Positions 26,881 through 39,779 of a DNA stretch of 64,000 nt are shown here, piece after piece. Under the pieces are notes generated by a model. It did not search any database and had not been told where the DNA came from. It saw only the letters and a program-made list of their open reading frames with translations. The number at the start of each line of letters is the position of its first letter. Position 1 is the stretch's first letter. Source of the DNA: Camarhynchus parvulus (taxonomy: Eukaryota; Chordata; Aves; Passeriformes; Thraupidae); the NCBI RefSeq assembly GCF_901933205.1, contig NC_044573.1, positions 27,029,493-27,093,492 of the forward strand. Reading direction: 5' to 3'. Both the position numbers and the translations under genes were made by a program.

Positions 26881-28879
26881 TGTCCAGCACAATGGGGAAT
26901 ATTCCATGTAGGTGGAGACTGTCAGAGAAGAAACAATTCACAAAACAATGCTGGGGGAGACTTGCAGAATAAACCTTAGCCTAACATCTTCTGAGGTATT
27001 ACAACGTAAAATTTAATTCACTCTTCATACAAAGGATACCTATTTTTATACTGCAAATAAAAACTTGATGAAAACACACTTAATAGAAAAACTTTTTCCC
27101 CAGGTTTTGCTGTAAAACTTTAAACTGTGAAATTTTTTTTGCGTTTTTATTCAGACAAGATATGGACTGAAATACAGATGATTTGTGATAGTACAAAATT
27201 GTTTTGTCGGCAATTGCTCATCAGGGTGAGAAGAAGAACTCTTTTCAGGTGTATCACCCAAAGGATTTTATGAACTGGGTGAAACAAGAATTTTTATCAG
27301 GTCTATGAACAATTTGCTTCCTACATTCTTAATAAAAAGCAAAATACCACAAGTCTGGCATTCAAAAGTAATGACTTAAGTAAAAGGAACACAGACAATA
27401 ATTCTTATCACCCTTTTTTTGTCTTCTTTTCTTGGGTATGACTAGATAGGGTTTGATACTGAAGACAAGCGAAGATAAAGAAGAATTTCAGTGTCTTTTG
27501 GGTTTTTTTTTCCTTTCCAAGCAAATCAGCTTGCTTTTTAGAGACTATTAGTTAATTGTTGCTTTTCCTTTAAGTGACAACCATCCTGGGTTTAGTAGAT
27601 AAAGAGGTTTGCTACAAGATGCCCTTTTGATGTAAGGGGCACTTTCTGAATGGGCCACATAAATATTCATGGTATCATATTTGGTCTCTGTATCAGAAGT
27701 GAATCTGGTGGATCTGAATGCTGAAATAAGGACATGAGGTTGCTGGACTGGCTACACCCATGTTTGTCTTGGGAAGAGGCATGTGGGTCTGTGCAGAGTT
27801 ATGCAGTATAGTCCATGGGCAGGACCTTTACCTGACAGACAGGAGGCCCTTCTGCCATCAGGTGCAAGCTGCAGCTTGCAGGAGGAGGCAGTCCAAGAAA
27901 AAACATGTGACTGCTCCCTTGCTTTTGCTTTGCAGTCTCCTCCTACAATTTCAGCTGCCATCGTGGCTTTCCTGATCACCTCTTTTTCTGTTTCCCTCCT
28001 CTATAAGCAAGAACCTTCTAGGTGCCTTGTGCCAAGAGGCTGAACATAGCAAATTGTCTCAATTGTGTTAACTTTTAAATAGCTTAGAATCTACCACCCT
28101 GGAAGTTGTTTTCACCCTGTGCTGTAGCTGTCACTGATTGTGGAGCAACATTAGCCAATTTGCTGCTGTCAAGCAGGACTGGTGTCAGAGCAGGGTGTTC
28201 TTATAAAGGAGGAGATGGCAGCTCTGAGCTTGCTAGTTTCCCTGGCTTAGGAAGATGAAGTCAGTAATTCTTTGGGCATGGTGACAGATTTCTTGTTTTT
28301 ATTTTTTTGTTCATATTGGGGGCTAACTGGGCAGGGAGCCATAAAAATTAGGACCGTATGTCTGTAAAAGTATATGATCAATTTATTTTTGTTGGGAAAG
28401 TGATAGATAACATGGCACAGCATGAAGTTATAAAAGGAGGTTGCAGTCAGAGTTGCTGGCATTAATTTAACTTGAGAATGTGCCCTTAAATGTCAGGAGA
28501 CTGCAAGAAGCACAGAGTTATTTGAGAAGACAGCAACTTTGATGTTGATTTTTATCAACAAAAACACAGGAGATTAAAAGCAGGTCCCCAATTTTGCTTC
28601 CTTTTTTTCTTGTTCATAATTTGACTAGGGCATTAGCAGGTATTATAGGAAGGTTAATGAAACCATAACAGTTATGGTGAAAGAGTATCCATTATCTAAT
28701 TGAGTTGTTTAGGTGACTCACCACTGAAGCTACCTCAATAACTGGGAAACAGAGTAGCTGGTTTTCTGTGAAGATACTACAGTTCCACTGGCAGATAAAA
28801 CAAGACTAGACAATCTGGGTTATAAGAAGAATATGGACTTGCAATCATGTTTCTACCAAAACAAAAATGTAAGCATTCT

Positions 28880-29410
28880 TGATCAAACTAAGGGCTTGTC
28901 TGGCTTCAGCAGGGTGTCTGGTGAATACAGAAACCTAGCAGTAGGATGATCCTACCCCTCATATGTGGTCCCTGCTTCTGTCAGCAGATTGGCTCCGAGG
29001 CTTTTGGAACCAGAGGTTGCATTAGATTGTCTTTAATGCCCCTGATGGGCCTGTCATCTGTGAATTCCTCTAATCCCTTTTTGAACATATTTGTGTCTGC
29101 TCCAGAACATCCTGCAGCAATGGGTTTTGCACTTTAGTTTTGTGTTGTATGAAAAAGCACTTTGTTTGCCCATTTTAAATCCACTGTTTGATTGCTTTAT
29201 TGGATATTCTTTCTTTCATTGAAACAGCACAGATTGCTTTGACTTCTTGATCTTCTTCATGCTATTAATGATTTTATAAATCTGTCATCTCTTCTTTCAG
29301 TCTCTTTTTCAGGCTGTTTACTATCTCTGTATATCAAAAGCGGTCCAAAACTTTGATAGTTTTTCTTGTCTCTTTCATCCTCTTTCCAGCTCTGTTAGAT
29401 CAGTTTGTGT
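28880..29410 (-). mobile_element. Ancient CR1 LINE, 3' portion
   Basis: The + strand follows the reverse complement of old amniote CR1 over about 500 bp, block by block: a supposed 3' end near ATCAAACTAAGGGCTTGTCT, then CTCTAATCCCTTTTTGAACA, ACATCCTGCAGCAATGGGTT, TTGTGTTGTATGAAAAAGCA, TGATTTTATAAATCTGTCAT and a degraded CTTTTTCAGGCTGTTTA...TTTTTCTTGTCTCTTTCAT stretch. No coding frame survives. The order and spacing of blocks match what is common in turtle and crocodilian genomes, so insertion probably predates birds. Confidence 0.8.
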
Positions 29411-32329
29411 CCTGTATTCACCTGTATCCTCCCCTTGTATCCATTACCTTAAAGGAGAAGAAACTGGTTCAAGAAGATCCTAGTGTCAGGGGTTTGAATC
29501 CACACCTTGCAGTTTGTCAGAGGACATACTTGGGTACTCCACCCATCCAGGTTGTGGCATTGTTGTTTTCATTGTCTCTGGTGCAGAATATGTGTCTGGA
29601 CTTCAGAGAGGTGATAGGGTGGGCTGGTCTTTGCTGTTCCATGTCACTTTGCTCTCCCACCCCCATCACCCAGACACTGGAATTGTGTTTGCTGCTCTTG
29701 GAGCTGTCACTGGTTTCCATCTCCAAGCAAATGTCTGTACAAACCAGCAGGCACGTGCATCCCGGCCTTTAATAGAGGAGCAAAGCACACCTATTAGCTG
29801 CAGAAGGTCAGGAGCTTCATGCTCATGTACACAGTTGTCTGGTGAATTAAGATACATGTTTTGGTGGTTTGTTTTGTTTCTTTTGCATTCAGAATCCAAA
29901 ATAACCCAGCAGCTGTGTGTGTAGGAGACAAATCTGGGTGAATAATGAAAGACTTTGGGGAATGACAGCACCGATCTGGTAAAGCTCAAAGACATGTACA
30001 TCTTTGAGAAGCTGCTGACAAGCTCTCAAAAACTGGAGGGGTTTTAAGCAGACAGTGAATGGCAAAATATATAGACAAATGACTACATAATACTCATTAG
30101 TTCTAATTTAGTCTCTCAACCTTGAAATGAGTGGAAGGTGTTCTTGTTTGTTATAGTACTGGCATTATTTATTGCTTGTCAAGTGATAAGACACAGATCC
30201 CACTGTGATGCTGTATAAATGTGTACTACAGGGGCTACATCTGATACTAAGCGCTCCATTTTAAAGCAGGTTTTAAAAGTCCCAATAATTAACTGATTAT
30301 TAAATCTTTTAAAGTCCTAGAGCATCCATAAAGTCTTCAATTGATTATTGCTATACACAGCAACTTACAGCTTCCACAGATGTGCTCATAAGCATTTATG
30401 GTATACAGATGCACTTGTGAGATCTTCTGATAATAAATATTAGCTATTAAACCTCAGTAATTAAATTTTCAGGGATAGGAAAGAATTACCTCTTTTCTTC
30501 ATGGGTCATAATAAAGAACCTAAAGGCTGAGCATTTAGCCATGTAGCATTAGAAGATTCTTGGAAGTGCTAGATAGGTGTATTTGGCCAGGCCTTGAGAC
30601 ATCATGAGTATAAGCAATTGAAATCAGTCTTTATGAAAACAAATGTTGAATGCCTTCTGAAGTCAACCCAAGTTGCTTGCTTGCTTCTGAAAATTTTTGT
30701 AGGTCTTCCAAGATTCCAGTCTCTACCTTTTTTGTCAAAGTGTGACATATTACAGTGGTATGGTAATTTGTACTGCTGAAGTTTCGATGCTTGGTAAACC
30801 TCATTATGGATTCATTTTGAGCTTAAGGTCTCACCAAATTCGGCTGTATCCAGATTTTAATTTGCCAGAGTTAATGTGATAGAGTGAGAGATGGATGTGT
30901 TTGCTTATTGCAGTAACCTGATGTTCCATTGGAGAAAAAAAGCCTTTGCATATTGTCCACATGCAGCACAAAAGAAAACCTCTTCTGAGAGGGAGCATAG
31001 AGTCTCATATCAAGACTAAGCCCTGGTTATTTTCCATTGGTATTGTGCCTGAAATCATACACGTTATAAGAATGATTTGTGGATTTTTTTGCTCTGTTTT
31101 CCTATGCTTGTGTAGTAGCAATTTATATACTTGCTTTAGCCCAAATCTGTTTTCATATTCACAGGCTAATAGAATTACCAATGACTATATTGATAATCTT
31201 GGGGCTATTTTTATATGTTGAATCCTTTTAAAAGTCTACACTGCTTAATACTACAAGCATCATACAAATGCACAATGATATTAAGAAATTCAATAAGGTG
31301 AGATCTGTGCGTAAGTAATTTTTATTTATGCCCCTGAAATTGTGTACAAACACTGATAGGACACAATGCTCATTAGATTTATGTGCAGTAAGAGTGCTAG
31401 CTTAGTAATAAAATTATATGCTTGAGATAGTGATACTACCTCACTATTTTGTCTGTGTATTTACTTATCTGATTTCACTGTTACAAAGCTTATTAGAAGC
31501 TGAGAAATACTAACAGTGTATAGCACATACAGCCTGATATCCTGATTGTATTTCCACCTTTTACTTAGCATGTTTAATTGCATTGTTTGCTACTGCCACT
31601 GATATGGTTTGATTCCTTTTGCTTCTTACATTCCTCCCATTTGTCTTTTGGTTTGGTTCATTATAAGACTACACAATAACATGGATAACTATTCCCATGG
31701 TGAACTGCCACAACAGCTAGTAGGGCATGGTATCTCCAAGATCCTGTAGTGTGCCTGTGCCTTATAACTCATGATAGTATTGTGCAGAGGTTTCATTATG
31801 TTTTTGTGAGAGACTTGTTTTTTCCCCTGGTTTCATTAGTTGTTCTCTCTCCTGAGATAGAACATTGCACCTTCATCCAGAGCAGATGACATATACTCAC
31901 TGTAAGCAGTAAACAGCAGAGTGATAAAATGCTTGCTTTGTCTTTTTATGTTTAACTGCAATGTATAAAGTGATTTTACTTGCCTGCTGATAAGCCATCT
32001 ATGTCCCTGCTAATGTAAGAAGGAGAAGGAGCCTCTAATAGAGCTATCCTGTCCTGGAGTTTGACTGTTAATAGGTTTTTCTATTTAATTAATACTAAGT
32101 GGTATCTTACCATGTTGAGAAGTGTGGCTTTGTTCTGGGATGAAATACAGCTGGTCTCTGGGCCTTGGTCTTCTTGACCACTGTTCTGCTGCAAGGAGGG
32201 CTGTACAGTGCTTTAGAAGGTCTTTCATTTTGAAAGTCTGTAGTGGTTTAAAAATTATTCTGTTTGTTTAAAATAGCATAGATTGTTCAATGTGCTTGCT
32301 TCTGGGACTAGAACAATATTTTTAATAGA

Positions 32330-33555
32330 GTAACTTCTGGAAGGAAGATGATGTAGTCTCACCCCTCTGCACATTGCAGCCCAAAGAACTCATTCATGAG
32401 CCTATGCATCAAACCCACAGCTTCTGTTTGTACACTACCATTGCTTTCCAGATGTTATCCTGCCTTGCTGAAAAGGCTTTAATGACTACAGAGTTTACTG
32501 TTCTCGCAAGGTAGTTGCTGCAAAGATTATTTTCCTTGATAGTTATGTGAATGCATTTACTTAGAAATTTCCATTTGACTGATTTCAGCTTCCAAGAAAT
32601 TCTTAGATTCTGTGTATCTTTTCTTTTACATCAAAGACTCACAATGAGAGACTTCATGTAGATGCCTGCAGGCTGGGGCAAAACAATTTCTTTGCTGCTT
32701 CTTGGTTAAAGCAATAAACTGAGCTTATCAAGCCTCTGATGAAATACATTTTTCTAGCCCTCACATGACCATGCATAACCATTTTCTGAACCATATCCCA
32801 TTTTTAGTCATCTTCTGGAATCAAAGAGCAAGAACTAGAAACAGGATTGTAATAAATGTCTTGGTGATGCTGTGATCAAGAATAGCCATGTCTTCCAGTT
32901 ACTACCTGATTACATTTCTGTATATGGATGCTAAGGGTTGTTTGACCTTCTAACTGCATTGTTGCTCAGGAACTTCATGTCTTTTTTAATACCATTGCGC
33001 TCCATGATGTAACTTCCCATCTTTCTAGTGTGATGTGTATTCCTTATGCCCAAGTGATTGATTCTATATCCTGTTGTGTTGATACAGGCTTTGTTCTTAT
33101 GAGGCCTGTTCACAGGGAGTGCAGAGCAGCAGGCATCACTGGCCAGTTCCATTGCTAGCCACTCCTTTGAATTCAGACTTGTTTTTAACAGTGCATCCAT
33201 CCACTGTTACATCTTTGTCCCAGCAAAATTTTGATCAGTCTGTTTTAGCCTCAAATACCTGAATCATAAAGGCATTTCCTCCCAGTTAGGTGGTCAGCTT
33301 GTCTAAAAGCCGATTATGTTCTTACTAATATTTCTGTTGCTCAAACCCGTAACAAGAAAATCAAAGATATAGAGTAGGGATGTAAAATAGTAAAGGGTGA
33401 AGACAAATTCCCTTGATTATGAATCTTGATCTGCCTTTGCTAGTCAAAGTTTGTACCTGGGGAATTTTGTGGAATGCTTGTCCTACCAAGTCAAATTGTA
33501 GCAGCAGCCATGAGCAGACTTCACTATAGCAGTTGATACATTTGGGCTACATTTT
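32330..33555 (-). mobile_element. Ancient CR1 LINE fossil, about 1.2 kb
   Basis: Degraded but collinear matches to the reverse complement of old amniote CR1 run through the region: TTCAGCTTCCAAGAAATTCT (32585-32604), ATGTAGATGCCTGCAGGCTG, CTGAGCTTATCAAGCCTCTG, GAACTAGAAACAGGATTGTA, TTTTGATCAGTCTGTTTTAG, CCAGTTAGGTGGTCAGCTTG and CCTACCAAGTCAAATTGTAG (33482-33501). The last corresponds to the GTACCAAGTCAAATGCC block of the reverse transcriptase region. Stops and indels break every frame. Boundaries are approximate. Confidence 0.7.
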
Positions 33556-34762
33556 GGTCACTGCCATCCCCGCCCCCCAAGGAAAAATCAACCATCCAAA
33601 CAAGAAACCCAAACCAAAAATGCTCACCCTGATGTTTGTTAGTGTCAAATGGAACTGCCACTTTAGCACATTCCTGTAGATATGCACTACACAGTCTTGG
33701 CAATAGAGTTCTAATTATTCCAAGTGAAGGATCTCTTACTCAGCTGTGAATTCTTCTCTAACATCGTATATGCAGTTGCTCTTGTCTCTTTCTGAAGTAG
33801 TTTGGATTCCTCAGGAGCCTGCAGGTCACATTCACAAACCTGTTTTTAGGATTTTTAACATTCAGCTGTTGTATGCATGTATGTACACATATGTGCTTCC
33901 AGTGGATTAATTGCTAGCCATATCAAGTGAATTAAAATTGTGTTGGTGTTGGACTTCATGAAAACATTTAAAGCAGAAAAGTAAGTTTTTCATTAATATA
34001 AAAGAAATAAATTATATCATCTTCACAATTTAGATAAAATGGGTGTAGTGAAGGATGGTATTAAAAGCCGTGCTGGCAGCAAGTGGTAGCTTGTGTCATT
34101 GCCAAATCTGTCTTGTAACCTCTGTGTGACCCAATTCTGCTGAATTCCAGCGGTCTATGCAAGTACGTCTTCTCTAGGTATAAGAATAGTAGCAGCAGTT
34201 CCACTACCTAGAACAAGAATGTACAAGGCTATCAGCTGTCTTGCCTAGGGGCATGAGATGATTGCCAGCTGGGGTTAAGAAAAAGTGTTTCCTTCCTGTG
34301 AGGCATTACATAATTATCTGTGTATGTTAAGTGTGCTGGGGTTTTTGTCTGAAATTCATTATATAAGCCAGTGCTATAAGGAGATGCCAGACTAAGAAAA
34401 CAGCCTGGGCATATGTATTGCAGCAATTCTGTTTTCTCCTGGTTTTAATACTGTCCAAAATCAAATGAGATTCAGTTTATGTTTCACCTTGTTAGCTTTG
34501 CAATGCTTTGCTTTTAACACTGTCCTGCCAGCTTTGTGACGCAGATTTGACTGCAGTTGAGGAATATTGCTAATCCTCTCGTCTCCTTGTGGGGAATCAA
34601 ACTTGAGCCAAATGAAATGTTTTGTGCTACAGTGTTTTCTTTTATTACTGCACGTACAAAGCAAGTGAAAATGCTGCCTGCCAGGATCTTGCCAGAGTGA
34701 TACTGATTCTCTACTTTTATGAGATGCCAATAAAATAGGAGTTATTCTTTTTCATCTTGCAG

Positions 34763-34879
34763 CTTACTCTTCACCAAAGTAAAACTGGAATGGATACATA
34801 AAGGACCTGAAGAGGCTCTGGTGACATGCAGACATATGTTGCAGATGTGGCAGATGGTGTACAGTGTTTTACAGCACAG
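34763..34879 (+). CDS. TTC7A: TTC7A coding exon (TPR helix pair)
   Basis: This exon is 117 bp and in phase 2: its first base completes the serine split from the previous exon and its last two bases start another serine. The acceptor is TCATCTTGCAG and the donor AG|GTAGGC. It encodes [20 protein letters not shown], then [10 protein letters not shown] and MVYSVLQH. The FTKVKLE...GPEEAL block with following CRHMLQ is the classic TPR arrangement and matches TTC7A and TTC7B in general form. Length is a multiple of three, so skipping it would preserve the frame and remove 39 residues; I see nothing in the sequence to show that this happens. It is 30 kb downstream of the previous exon and 3.8 kb upstream of the next. 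Confidence 0.95.
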
Positions 34880-37800
34880 GTAGGCTTTCTCCACTGTAGC
34901 AAGTGCAGATTTGTAATTGGTAACATGGTTATCCTTTTTAATTGTCTAGATACTTGAGTTATTTTGCAAGAAGGGTGATACACAGTACTGTTTTAAAGAT
35001 AAGTAATATTTCCAGCAGATGAAAAAAAAGGGAAGATTTTAATGGCCATTATTTAAAAAAAAATTAAAAAACAACAAAACCAAAATCTCAGTGTTTTAAT
35101 ACTGAAGAAGCAGTTTGAACCACAGGTTTCTGAACCAAATGTCTAAACATCTCAGTCCATATTTGGATGTCCAGAATGGAGGACAAATTTTCTTTCTCCC
35201 CAATAGTGCTGAGCTTTCATCAGCTATTGTTCACAGTCTGCAGTAGTTGGCACCACCCAGGAATGTGTGGGAGTGACACAGTCCTGAAGTGAGTAAGCCA
35301 AGGAAAGGCACAGTGCCAAACTCACATGCTGTAGTTGCACGCTGGTTGCACAGCCTGGTGCTAACTGGGCAAGGAAAGAAAGGAAGGATGTAGCATCTTT
35401 CACCCTTCCCTTGTCCTAGTAAATCTGCATTCACAAAACGCTATGTTCGCTGCTTCCTCCCTTTCATCTGCTGCCGCACTGAAAGGTAAAGTTGAAAAAG
35501 TGTGTGAAAGATACTGAGTTGGGATTTCTTCCTTCCCACACCCTTACGATATTGCCCTAGTCAAGGTATCAGTGTACAGTGTCTTGGGAATATTATACCA
35601 AGATCCATTGCCCATAATGTCCACAGGGGTTGTGTTTGATGGGAATGACAGCATGCTTGATGGCAGCAATCAAGACAGCAGGGTGATGTAGCTTGAGTTG
35701 TTCCCCAATTTCTGTATGCATTGCATAAGATTTATAAACACCAGAAGTGTATGTACAGAATGGTGCATGTCTATGTACAAGTTGTCCTTGAGGGGTTGTT
35801 AGTAATTCTTGTTGGTTTAGCTAATGAGCAGCAAACCAAAGACAAAAAATCAAGATATTTACATAGCAGCAGTGGTCTTTTACAGACTTGAATCATTGAT
35901 TTCCTTAGGCCTTAGTATTTGTAGCTAAGGATTCAATCCTGTACCTCTCACGTGAATAATCTTTATACCCATGAGCAGTCCTCATGAAGCTGATCAAATC
36001 CACACTAAACAATTATGACTGAGGAAGATTTACACTTGTAAGGGGGGGCTGCAAGCCTGAGACTGTGGAGAGTACATTGGAAAACAGACAAATAACTAGT
36101 TCAGCCATTTGGACTGCATTTGGATCCCAAGCTGTGCTTTGGCTCTTATACTTAAAAACCCAAGATGTGATAGCTTTAGAGGCTTTTGATAAGCTTTAGC
36201 CATAGAATCTTAAACAAAACAAATTGCTTTGCTTTTGCTTTTAAAAACTCTGGTATGTATTTCACTGCTATTCCCAGCCAGAGCTTTTTTTTTCCTTTTT
36301 TCAAAAAACGCATAATAAAGTATTTTTTATTATGAAATGCTGCTGGAAAGGTAACAAGAATCAACTTGGTACCTGCAGTTTTAGACTGGATTCAGTGACC
36401 CAGGAAGCCCCTTGTATTTAGCAAATTGCAGCAGTATCAGCTGACAAATATGTAAAGTATTCTGGGTAGGGCTGGCAGAGGAACTTAAGGGGAATTCTTA
36501 TCAGTGAGACTTGGACAAAGGCATTTTTAGGGCCTCTTGCAAAAGAGAAGGTTGCATTTACACAAAGTTGAGAGCTGTTGCACCCAGTACTCCTTACTGG
36601 TTCAATCAGTAGATAATTGCCTGCACAATTGAACGGTACTTCAGTTGCATTTGTCTGACCTGTTTGCTGGCTTTACAATCTTACTGTGACTGACTAACCA
36701 AAAAGTCTTTCAGGGCCCAGCATTTTATCCCCAGCAACTATTCATATGGCCTGTTCAAGTCCCCTGTCTTCTCTCTGACAAACCGGTGCCTCTGCAGTCT
36801 CACAACCAAGTGTCCCACTCAGCAGTTTTGTCACCAGTTTATCCATTTATCAACTACATTTCAAAAACATGGGCAGTAAATGTCCTGCTGTCCTACTGTC
36901 AACCCTTTCAGTGCTGTGTGTAGAAAGCAAATCATCTGGCTCCTATCCCTTCCATGGTGCATCAAAAAGCTTTCCTGGCTGAAGGCTTTCACAACTTTTC
37001 AAGGGTTGTGAATTTTCAGCCCTTCTCTGGGATAACAGCCATTGGAAGTGGCTGTTTTGCACAATGCATTACGCTGGGTTTTCACCCTGGGATTTTCCAA
37101 TCTCTTCACATGCCCTTAGAGTAGGAGTACAGTGAATTAGCCAGTGTTTCAGCATGTGCCTGAGCAGGGATTCCATGGTGGTGGCTGCTGCATTAAGGCA
37201 GCACTTGCCTCATGGCAGTAATATATGGAAGTGCAGCTGCCTTATTCCTGCATCCACAGGAGTAAGACTGAGCTGTCCATCCAGTTCCACCAGCAGCTTC
37301 TGACCAGGGCACTTTCATTTGGGTCAGTCCTGTCTAGGTGAGGCTGAGGCATGGGACAGATAATATAATTTTCCCTTCTCTCTATCACTATATGATAGGC
37401 TCAAATGAATTATCAGTGTGGAAACAAGTATGGAAGATAAGGGAAGCCCATTCAAGGATAGAGATTGGTGCAGTCCAGTGCCCAAGAATTCAGAGTGCAT
37501 TAACAGAAACCATTGTGCTTGATCCCAAAGGCCAAGTAAAAGGTTATTTAGCTACTGTAAATATGAGTGCTGTTATGATGAATGACAATAAGTGGCTTTC
37601 AGTCTTAGATTGTTAGCTGGAAAGGACAAGACTTGGTTTGTCTTTTGCTGTTGTTTTCTGTGATAACAGAATAATTGTGTTTTAAACCAAAAAGCAGTCC
37701 CAAGCTAATTCTTCTGCTAGATCAGTGCAGATTCAAGGGAATTCTGTGCAATCCTTACCAAAGGACTCCTCAGACTGAAAGATGGGGGCATCCACAACAA

Positions 37801-38660
37801 TCATGTCTCTCTGACAGCTTGCTTCCTGGAAGGAATATTGTCCAAAGGCTGAGCTACAGGCTTGGAAGTGTGCCAGAAAAAGTAGCCAGGGCAGTCACTT
37901 TTCCTTTTGGTATTTCATCCCTTAATGGATGATGAGAGGAGATATCATCACCACTGATCCTTGGGGGATGGCAGACTATGTGGTGACAGGAAGGCTCAAG
38001 AGATCTGTGTTAAGTGACTTTTTGTTAGCCACATGATGGTTTTTTTTTGGTGTGTTTCTCTTTGTAAAGCCTCTCCTGTGAGGACAGAAGTCCAGTAGAA
38101 GAACAGACCAGAGTTTCATAAGCAGACCTGTTTCACAAAGCAGTGCAATCTGGTAGTTTTTATCTTCCTTCTCTTTTTGAACAGAACAAAGGAGGAAGGG
38201 GAGAAAATCAGCCCTTTGAAATGAAAATATGAAGAAATTAGCACCCAGGTGGAAGGTGGTAATTGGTCTATTTCAGAAGGATCAGCACAGTAAACCTGTG
38301 AACAAAATTATTCTGCAGAAAAGCCCAAGAGATGTGGTTTTTGCTGGGTCTGGGTCTGCTACTGGGCCTCCTCTGGTCTGACTTCTAGCTGCCAATATGT
38401 TTCTTGTCCAGTGGTTTGTAAAGACTCCCTATAGCCAAATAAAGTAAATACCAGTGTGTGCCCTGGAGCCCCTGCTGGGCAGTCTCTGAGCTTCCTTTCC
38501 AGTGGCAGTGGGGCAGATGTTAATACATTCAATAAGCTGATTTCTCACAACTGGAAAACTTGATTTTTCACTTCTCATGGCAGCTAAACTATTGCCTGCT
38601 TTGAGGGGAACGTTTCTCCACTGAGAGATGTCCAGGTTACACAGTTTTGTTTTTTTACAG
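34880..38660 (+). other. TTC7A: TTC7A intron, 3.8 kb
   Basis: This intron runs between a GTAGGC donor and a T-rich ACAG acceptor. It contains an imperfect hairpin at 36977-37021 and otherwise AT-rich unique DNA with no recognisable mobile element or gene. Confidence 0.85.
36977..37021. repeat. Imperfect hairpin, about 45 nt
   Basis: GGCTGAA pairs with TTCAGCC and TTCACAAC pairs with GTTGTGAA, with a small internal loop between the two helices and a terminal loop of about 9 nt. It is shorter than a normal pre-miRNA, so the call is only that the structure exists. Confidence 0.6.
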
Positions 38661-38758
38661 TGGCTCTGAGAAAGGAAGTAGTGTGACTGAAACACCAGTA
38701 ATCAAAAAGCACAATGGACTGCATCTCGCTCTCCCAGATGCTCATGACACTGATTCTG
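38661..38758 (+). CDS. TTC7A: TTC7A coding exon (charged linker between TPR blocks)
   Basis: This exon is 98 bp, enters in phase 2 and leaves one base (phase 1). The acceptor is a run of T followed by ACAG; the donor is TCTG|GTAAGG. It encodes about 33 residues: a serine-rich charged stretch (GSEKGSSVTETPVIKKHNG) followed by LHLALPDAHDTDS. This is the variable, probably disordered loop that separates two TPR blocks in TTC7 proteins; the LPDAHD motif is the anchor that points to TTC7A. The first half is expected to vary between species, and serines and threonines there could be phosphorylated, but no specific site can be called. Skipping this exon alone would shift the frame. Confidence 0.93.
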
Positions 38759-39779
38759 GTAAGGAAACAAGGTTTGTGCTTTCCTGTCCTAAACACATGC
38801 TTTTGTGAGAAATAAATATTTTGTTTTATTTGGAGGGGGTGGTGGGCCTGTGCACATTCGTGTTGCTGGTCAGGAGGTCCAGGTCTGCCTCCACGGCCAG
38901 CTCTGCTGTAAAATGTGTCCCTGTGGTTTGCCTCTACCTTGGCTTCCCCATGCATAACACAGAGAGGAGTTCCTACTTTCTTTCACAAAGCTCTCTGAGA
39001 TGTATAATTCTGTCCTTCTTGTTTTTTATTCCTTCCCTCCCTAAGCCTGCCTCCTCATTTAGTTCTTTTTAGAGGTCCTAATCAAGCCAGCTGCTATTGT
39101 TGGTTTTGGAAAGCTGAGTGAGAGTGTCAATTCCTATTAGATGGTGATTTGCTTTGGGATTTGTGCATAAACCTTGTGATGCTTTATTGTATGGTAAATA
39201 CATATTCACAGTACCAGATAGAGTCAGATGGAAGTAACTGAGACATCAAAGCTGATCTTGACAGTAAAGGGGAAAAGAAGTTTTCAGAGAGCACTGCTGA
39301 CTTGTGATTTTTGTCCTAAGTCTCATGATACTTGGTACTTCTTTAAAAACCTAGCTCAAAATCAGATGATGATGTGAGAAACTTGCCTTTTAATTTGGAG
39401 GGTTTTTTAGGGAATCAGATGCCTATGCTTGTGGATGTAGATGAAACACTTGCAAAGAAAGTGAACCTCAAACTCAGAAAATGGACAAGAAAAAAAAAAA
39501 CTAACACATAAGTCTCATGGATCTCTAGGGAATTAGGGTTTGTCTGAGTCTTAATTGTGCTGTATGCCATGGTGCTGCCTGCCAGAAAGGGCAAATTTTT
39601 GTAAAGTACAATCAGCTTTTTGAATCAGCTTTTCATGCACCTAAAGTGATTTGCACTGCATGCAGTTTGGTTTTAGCCAAAAAATATATTCCTCCTCCAC
39701 CCTGAGAATCCAGGTTTCCATGCTAACGTGGTTGCCCCCACAATGAGCAAGAAAGGAGCTGGTACTGAAATTACACCAC

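Larger units (their letters stand above)
4750..34762 (+). other. TTC7A: TTC7A intron, 30 kb
   Basis: This is the largest intron in the window, from donor AG|GTAAGA to acceptor TTGCAG. The flanking exons join within a split serine codon and the mammalian protein has no extra residues there, so no constitutive exon is missing. It holds ancient CR1 copies (about 6095-6200, 28880-29410, 32330-33555), a possible older amniote repeat (26695-26880), short tandem duplications (18903-18942, 23970-24000), homopolymer A runs (15628-15645, 23226-23237), a G/T tract (24815-24876) and a hairpin (24673-24699). The rest is unique AT-rich sequence in which I recognise no gene. Confidence 0.85.

Noticed and set aside
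29485..29510. tRNA B-box-like GGTTTGAATCC
   Set aside because: No A box at the right distance upstream and no cloverleaf arms can be drawn, so not a tRNA gene or a supported tRNA-derived SINE.
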